Positions 58,201 through 64,000 of a stretch of 64,000 nucleotides of DNA are shown here, one piece after another. The translations under genes and the position numbers were made by a program. How positions within the stretch are numbered: position 1 is the stretch's first letter; each line of letters opens with the position of its first letter. The stretch comes from Lojkania enalia (taxonomy: Eukaryota > Ascomycota > Dothideomycetes > Pleosporales): NCBI GenBank assembly GCA_010094045.1, contig ML986693.1, forward strand, positions 57,636 through 121,635. Reading direction: 5' to 3'. Below the pieces are notes generated by a model, which was not told where the DNA came from, made no database searches, and saw only the letters and a list, made by a program, of their open reading frames with translations.

Positions 58201-60590
58201 TTAATACTTCTTATATTAGTATATCCTGCAACGTTAAGCGCTCGCTTTTTAATTTCTATTAGTACAACTCCTCTGCTATAGTCTATTAGCTTATTATCTG
58301 CTAGGTATATCGTATAAGATACTACTTTTTCCCTCTACTCTATATTATTCTTATAAACCTATTATACTGATATAAACGTGTCTAAAGCTCTACTATCGAG
58401 TAGTATTCTAAGCTTCCTCCTATTAAACTTCGCTCGGAGTATTATATATAAAGGTATTATACTAGTAACCCTTTTAATAGCTTTTCTGCCCGGTTCTTTA
58501 ATATAGCTATTACTTTAGGGGCTGCTTAGTTTTTTAACTAAGGTGGGAAGAACCCTACCTTCTCCTTTTCTCCTCTATACAGTAGATATCTATCTATACT
58601 ATATCTTGTCTATAGTTCTTAGGTGTAAGCGGCCTTTACTTGCTTACTATATATCTTATACTTCTATTCTAAGAAATACTATTACTATTCGATTAGTTGG
58701 TAGTCTTTATCTAATTCTTACTATCTAAGTACCTTAAATATATCTTAATAGTACTAGCATCTAACTATATATTATTTCTAGCTTAGCGCTTTATATTCTT
58801 CTAAATATATATTATTCTTAGGATATTCCTCCTCCTTAGGTATACTTACTTCTATTATCTTACAAGCTATAATATTAAGTTATCTTCTAACGTCTCCTTA
58901 TATCTCTCTTACCTTTAAGACTACCTTCCTCAGCTCTTTAGCTTCTACGACGATTTTACTAAACTAGTATAGATACTCTATTCTAAGGTAAATTAGACTT
59001 TTATAAATTTAATAGTACCCGTTTTCTATATAATCTTCTATTTTATTTTAAGATAGTAAGATTCTTAATAATAATTGCGTATCTATTCTAGGCTATACTT
59101 CTAGCTTTATCTTAATACTCTTATATATCCAGTAATTATCCTAATAACAGCTGGCCTAATCTTTTTCGCAGCTGTTCTTATAGGGTAGTATATATTTCCC
59201 TTTCTTACCTTTTACTAGTTCTATAGGGTAGCCTTAGTATATCTCTTATATATACTCGAATATTTCCTCGTTTATAACCTTTCTTACTGATTTTACTACA
59301 GTTTCTAGTACGTCCTAGCTATTTTAGAATGTTGTTTCTTCGAACGGAACGTTCTAGTATTTCTAGGGGTATAACCTTATCTAGTACGTTTTATTACAGA
59401 TCTAGTACTTTTTTTACTTTATTCTTTCTAGGATTATTATACTATCGAGTTTTAGTGCGTCTAGTAGATATTCTGTGTTTCTAATAACTACTACTACCTT
59501 CTTTAGCTGTAGCTAATAATTGCTTCCTTCTTTTACTAAACGGTGCGTCTTATATCTATCGTCTATATAATACGTCTAGTACCTTATTAGTTATTAGTAT
59601 CTATTAGTAGGTTGCGCAGTTATTATGCGGGCTTCTTTCTTCTTACTTAAATATTCTTTCGCATAGTACCCTTTTTATCTATATAGAAGATACACTCCCT
59701 TTTTAAGCCTTTCTTTCTTAAGATTACTTATCCTTAATCGTTGGTAGTTCTTTCCCTTGTCCTTTTCGACTTTTCTAAGGACTATTAGATTACTATCTTA
59801 TAGCGCTATCTTACTTTCCTTCTTTACTAGCACGAATATCTGCGACTGAGATTGTTTTTCTATTTTCTACTCGTACTAATAGTTGTTAATCCTAACCGCT
59901 AATTCGATTATTTCTAATAGTTCTGTTAGCCTTTCTTCTCTTACTAGGTCGTCCTTAATCTTGTCCTTAAGACCTTTATAGAAGATTCCTGCTAATATAC
60001 TATCGTCCCATCCTAGTCTAGCACTAAGTCTCTAGAACTCCGCGGTATAATCCGTTACTCTCTTAGTCTAGATTAGCCTTAGTAGCTTCCTTTATACTTC
60101 CTATTCTGCGTCTACTTCTCTAAAGATATTTTAGACCTTATCCTTAAATTCTTCCTAGCTCTTAAAGAGTTCGTCTGTAGATTCTCTAGTCTTCTTTATA
60201 TTGCTTCTATTCTCTAGCTAATCTGCTATAAATAGTTCAGCCTATACTAGCAGTATCTCTTCTATATTTATTATTACAGCTAAGATCTTATCCTCGTCTA
60301 GGAAGAAGGTTATACTGTTAAACCTAAAGTACAGCTCTATTAATATAAGAAAAGGGTTAATATATTCTTTCTTGCTGTTAAACTTTCTTAGTAAAGCTAT
60401 CTTAGCTTATACTTATTATTTAGCTTTAGCCAGATCGGCTCTAGCTGCGGCTAGCTTATATTACATCTATACAATACAAGTCTTCTATTCCTATACTTTC
60501 TATACTATAGCTTTTTCCAGGGCTTGCAGCCTTTAGGTTATTATAACTTAACTTTACGATGCAGTAGATATCTTTAGATAGTTCCTATTC
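55000..60590 (-). pseudogene. Gypsy 2 gag-pol remnant with chromodomain
   Basis: Read on the minus strand, limits approximate. The gag zinc knuckle is at 59651-59692: C-x2-C-x4-H-x4-C spacing is preserved with all four ligands read as Tyr. The reverse-transcriptase box at 57333-57344 reads YLDD, intact, followed by ILVY. Integrase lies near 55,500-56,000. The C-terminal chromodomain near 55,060-55,200 is recognisable by EYEVEYILARKRFRR, a following YLVK-EGY and NLTN. The chromodomain places it among chromoviruses, whose integrase is thought to target heterochromatin marks. Many RIP-type stops make it inactive. Confidence 0.82.
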
Positions 60591-60612
60591 TCTTAATATT
60601 AGGTAGTTATTA

Positions 60613-61152
60613 TATTACTAACCTATATACTGCTAGTATATATAATAACCGCTGTTGCAGTCGTATATATACTAGGGCCTTATTTACGTTAGGTTGGTTA
60701 GAGGTGGTAGCTTTAGTAAAGAGAGAGTATTAGGTTCGCCGGTTCTTCGAATATAATAAGTATATTTAGAAGTCTAATAGAGTAATAAGATAAATCTACA
60801 AGAATAACTATAAAAGATTTAATTTAAGTAAGAAGATCTTCTATCTTATATAGCTAAGTCTAAGACTGCTAAGCCTAGCTTATTAGGTCTGTTAGGTCTA
60901 TTAGGTTTATCCTACTATACCTAATACTTCTACTATAGTTATATATATAGGTTATGCTATACCTCGTTGTTTAACTAATTATCTCCCCAGTTCCCGCAGT
61001 CCTACTGCTTACTATCTAATAACTAGTTATTAATATACTGCTGCCTGTTAATACCTTATTAGTCCTTGTCTGAATCGACCTCTACAGTAGCTAATATTAG
61101 ATTAAGCCCTAGCTACAGGGGCGGTGCCTCTTAGTATTCTATATTCATAACA
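60613..61152 (-). repeat. 5' LTR of Gypsy 2 (540 bp)
   Basis: On the plus strand it starts TATTACTAACC (TGTTACTAACC before mutation) and ends TTCATAACA, followed by CTTAG. Confidence 0.93.
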
Positions 61153-61680
61153 CTTAGGTTATAAAAGATATTCTTCTAATATAGATTATAGGAGTTAGTA
61201 TTAAGTAGGTTTTTAATACTACTAGAGATATAATTAGAGATAGAAGATATTACCTTACTATATAAAAAATCCGGGATATTATATTTCTAAAATATATAAT
61301 AAGCGGAAAAGACTATTATACTAAAAAGGTATACTAGGCTATAGAGGCCTAAGATACTAGTAAGCTAAGCCCTCTTTATAGCGCTAATAAGGTTATAGAT
61401 CTTTTTAAACTTCTAATCTAGGTATATAATAAAGAACTAGAGATTAACTAGGAGATTAACTAGAAGAATATTAATTCTAGTACTACTACTAATAAGGAGC
61501 TACCGCGAAAGTATATTTATTAAGAAATTTATAAACCTCTATAGTTTATATAATAAATTACTATTATAAATATATTATTATATTAGATTAGGCTATATAA
61601 GATTAATAGTTAAAAAGTATACTATTATAGTCTATAATATACTATAGTATACTATCCTAAAATCTAATAAAGTAAGATTA

Positions 61681-61960
61681 GTTTAATCTATAATAAATAG
61701 CTGTAATAAAACCCTAGAATATTATACTATATAAACTCTTATTAAGCTACTTTCTAAAGTATACTAATTAGTTAGACCTTAAGGAAACTTAGTCTATATA
61801 ATCCTACCTTAACCTATATCCTATTACTAAATAGCTACTCTAACTCTACCTATACCCTAGGCTAATTAGTAAAATCCTAACCTTAACTCTATCCTACTTA
61901 TATAAGACTCTAACCCTAATCTAATCTATATTTATCTACCAGCCTACTTATAATATATTT
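61681..61960. other. AT-rich sequence with CCTAA-type words, no gene
   Basis: Between the hAT right end and the Gypsy 3 remnant. It contains several CTAACCCTAA- and CCTTAACT-like words (61801-61930), the complement of words in the 32-bp array at 48503-48630. Confidence 0.5.
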
Positions 61961-63298
61961 TTTACCTATTCTCTTACTTTAGAAAAGTAGAATCCTCTAA
62001 AGATTTATTCTAGTATTTTCTCGGTTCTTTAGTATCTATATATAGGAGCTTTATAGAATTATCTAATAAATTCTTTTCTAACTTTAACTAGTATATACAT
62101 TTAATTATAAATATATAGTAGTCTATCTATCTATTCTAGTTCTTATTCTTAAAGCTCTTTAGATATTCTATCTATTACTAATCTAACTAGAGTTATCTAA
62201 CTTACTTTTTTAATAATAGTTGTTACTACGAGTTGTAGGTAGTTATATACTATACTTCCGTCTTATTATCTTCTTAGTAGTATAGCTATAGTTTCTTTTT
62301 CTTACTTATATCCTAATAGTCTATTTAGTATATCTATTCTTTAGTTTTATTTTCTACTAATATAGATAATTTTAAAGTTAAATATAGCTAGTTTTTATAA
62401 CTATCTAACCTATCTAGAGGTAAGAGTTTTAGTAGTAAGAAAGGTAGTAAAATTCTTATAATCGTAATAAACTTTAATTTACTATTTTACTCCTTATAGA
62501 TATATATACTATTCTTTAAAGTATATTATAATAGCTAGAAGTTCTTAGTTATATATATTATAATTTATCTCTACTAGTATAAGTTTTTATAAATAGTATG
62601 CTACTAGGTGTTATTTTCTATTATAGATTTATATAAGGATTCCAGCTATTCTTATTCCTAATATATTAGTTTCTATAAGAGCTTTCTTCTCTAGGTTATA
62701 GAATTTTAGTACTAGTTCTTATTAAAATTGTTTCTTAACTTCTTAGAAGGTTTTTTCTTATTCGTTTCCCTATATAAAAGTAATATCTTTCTTTAATAGT
62801 CGAGTTAAGGGTGTAATTATATTACTCTAATTATCTATAAAAGTTTAGTAGAAGTTATAAAATTTTATAAAAGATTAAATATCTTTAACTAATTTTAGAA
62901 TTAGTTAATCCCTAATTACTACTAATTTATTTAAGTTTATTCGTAATTATTCTAGTTTAATAATAAATCCTAAGTAGTCTATTTATATAATATAGAATTG
63001 GTATTTCCTTATTTTAAGGTATAATTTTACTACTTATAATATATATAGTACTTATTTAATATATTTCTTATATTCTTATTTCATTTTTAAATATATAAAA
63101 ATATTATCTAAATATACTATATAGAATTATCTAAAGTAAAATCTTAATAACTTATTAATTCGTTTTTAGAAAGTAGCTAGTATATTAGTAAGTCTAAATA
63201 GTATAACTAAGTATTTAAAAAGTCCCTTTTTTATCTTAAATACTATTTCCTACTTATCTTCTTCTTTAATATAAATCTAATAGTATGTATCCTAGATA
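61961..63298 (-). pseudogene. Gypsy 3 pol remnant, minus strand
   Basis: The reverse-transcriptase box near 63,095-63,120 reads YLDN-IFIY on the minus strand (second Asp lost). It is followed by a DYLGFII segment near 62,965-63,000, a KFYNF region near 62,840, a TPLTRLLKKD-like segment near 62,780-62,815, and an RNase H stretch near 62,540-62,600 (VEINYNIYN then ELLAI). The order is that of Ty3/Gypsy pol. It is more heavily RIPped than Gypsy 2 and different in sequence. It is cut at 63298 by a Fot1-type insertion. No LTR is visible. Confidence 0.72.
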
Positions 63299-63527
63299 AT
63301 ATACCTTATAAGCGAGCGGCCTATATAAGCGAGCAGTTTACCCTATTACTAAAACGCGATACCTAAGCTTTTAATAATAATATAATAATAAAATAATAAA
63401 AATACAGCCTAAAATAAGAATTAAGTAAACTTAGCCCTCTTAGCTACTAAAAGAGGCTAAATAAAAAGCGAAAGACGTGCTACTTTAATATTTAACGTAA
63501 TTTAAACGACCGTACGCTAATAATATA
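63299..63527 (+). mobile_element. Fot1 C-family transposon, left end, cut by another insertion
   Basis: It starts ATATACCTTATAAGCGAG after TA (63297-63298). It matches the right end of the element at 34249-36101 read in reverse for about 230 bp, then stops at 63527 where a B-family element begins. The rest would lie beyond the window. The transposase would read on the plus strand. Confidence 0.8.
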
Positions 63528-64000
63528 ACATATTTTATAAGTAAGTTACCCACCTAAACAAGTTACCTACTTTTGCTAAAAAGTTATACTCTACCTACTT
63601 ACAACATAATATAGTAACTACCTTAACCTTAATTAATCTATTAAGAAGGTTAGATATTACTAGCTATCTCAGCTATTAATTAAGATTAAATTTAGAGCGT
63701 ACGAAGTACTGCAGCTACCTATAGTATTCTCTAAATAATACTTAGAGACTGATACGCTAGTAAACCTTTATAATATAATTGCGAGCCCAATTTAAAGAAG
63801 CTTACAAAGCTAGAAGAGTTAACTATAATATAGTATATACTAGACCTATTATCTCGTAGATACCCTCCTATAATTAATAGTATATAAGATATAGCTAACC
63901 ATTTACTTAGAGCTCGCTCTATAGACTAGATTAGTAAAAACTAGCTAATAAACTTTATTAATCGCATTCCTAAGCTTAAAATATACTTCTATTAAAAATT
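63528..64000 (+). mobile_element. Fot1 B-family transposon, 5' part, running off the window
   Basis: It begins ACATATTTTATAAGTAAG after TA (63526-63527), the same terminal repeat as the right end of Fot1 B at 23525. From about 63,790 the plus strand reads as the N-terminal helix-turn-helix part of a pogo-like transposase (LEELTIIQYILDL, then YPPIINSI, DIANHLLRARSID, FINRIPKLK), with RIP-type stops. The catalytic domain lies outside the window. Confidence 0.78.

Larger units (their letters stand above)
53677..61152 (-). mobile_element. Gypsy LTR retrotransposon 2 (chromovirus type, 7,476 bp), minus strand
   Basis: It has 540-bp LTRs at 53677-54216 and 60613-61152 and the perfect duplication CTTAG (53672-53676, 61153-61157). 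Coding is on the minus strand: gag with zinc knuckle on the right, then protease, reverse transcriptase, RNase H, integrase and chromodomain towards the left. It is less RIPped than Gypsy 1 and the Copia copies, with many CpG left and the YLDD box intact, so it is a younger layer. A frame on the opposite strand lies between the chromodomain and the 3' (left) LTR. A third LTR copy stands alone at 47752-48291. Confidence 0.93.
51030..61680 (+). mobile_element. hAT-superfamily DNA transposon, split by Gypsy 2
   Basis: Ends are approximate. Inverted repeats at 51043-51074 and 61639-61670 (TTATTAGATTCTAG on the left; its complement on the right, then GATAGTATACTATAGTAT) bracket a hAT transposase remnant. 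Gypsy 2 plus its duplication accounts for 7,481 bp, leaving about 3.2 kb, a normal hAT size. The outermost bases and the 8-bp target duplication expected of hATs could not be fixed; the left side is close to the gap. Confidence 0.6.

Noticed and set aside
58543..58728. 61-codon plus-strand frame
   Set aside because: It lies antisense to the RIPped pol of Gypsy 2 and arises from AT-rich sequence without conservation signs.

Overview
The window comes from a filamentous ascomycete genome with strong repeat-induced point mutation (RIP). Two AT-rich blocks (1 to about 38,510 and about 48,370 to 64,000) are almost pure transposon. In them TpA is everywhere, CpA and TpG are scarce, old reading frames are cut mainly by TAA/TAG where CAA/CAG would be expected, and catalytic Asp codons read Asn. 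Between them lies one island of normal base composition (about 38.5-48.3 kb) with the only genes that look intact. I cannot name the species.

Left block. A Copia element (family 1, copy A, + strand) runs off the left edge and ends with a 204-bp LTR at 5268; it carries an un-RIPped 279-bp solo LTR of another family. Next is a minus-strand Copia remnant (family 3, 5.3-8.7 kb). Then a minus-strand Copia (family 2) has its 163-bp LTRs at 8726-8888 and 38574-38736, about 30 kb apart, because a second family-1 Copia (copy B, 11781-36684, target duplication ATATT) sits inside it. Copy B was itself hit five times: a Gypsy element inside its 5' LTR (11937-19015), a small non-autonomous LTR element (19399-20656), a Fot1/pogo DNA transposon (21393-24753) that holds a second Fot1 and a sequence gap, a minus-strand family-1 Copia (copy C, 26486-32136), and a third Fot1-like element (34249-36101). 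Target duplications are readable for every one of these except the nested second Fot1, whose left end is in the gap. Subtracting the insertions gives copy B a net length of 5,683 bp, against 5,651 bp for intact copy C.

Gene island. A monocarboxylate-transporter-like MFS permease (minus, four exons, 39510-41133) and a Zn2Cys6 transcription factor (plus, three exons, 41835-43977) are transcribed divergently from a 0.7-kb region containing an 11-bp-periodic minisatellite. This arrangement suggests a regulator and the transporter it controls. Downstream is a decayed membrane-protein gene resembling the fungal DUF3112 family (about 45,985-46,690), then LTR fragments and a 540-bp solo LTR (47752-48291, target duplication CTACT). 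The island is bounded by LTRs that escaped RIP.

Right block. It holds unassigned AT-rich sequence with a 32-bp tandem repeat, a gap, and a hAT-like transposon (about 51.0-61.7 kb). Inside the hAT lies a complete chromodomain Gypsy (53677-61152, minus, target duplication CTTAG) that also carries an open frame on the opposite strand near its 3' LTR. Beyond it are a third Gypsy remnant (minus) and, at the right edge, a Fot1 element interrupted by another Fot1 that runs off the window.

I found no CRISPR array, rRNA or tRNA gene, and nothing I would call a new defence or biosynthetic system. The most informative features are the reconstructable nesting order, the antisense frame in the right-hand Gypsy, the minisatellite between the divergent genes and the uneven RIP at the island edges.
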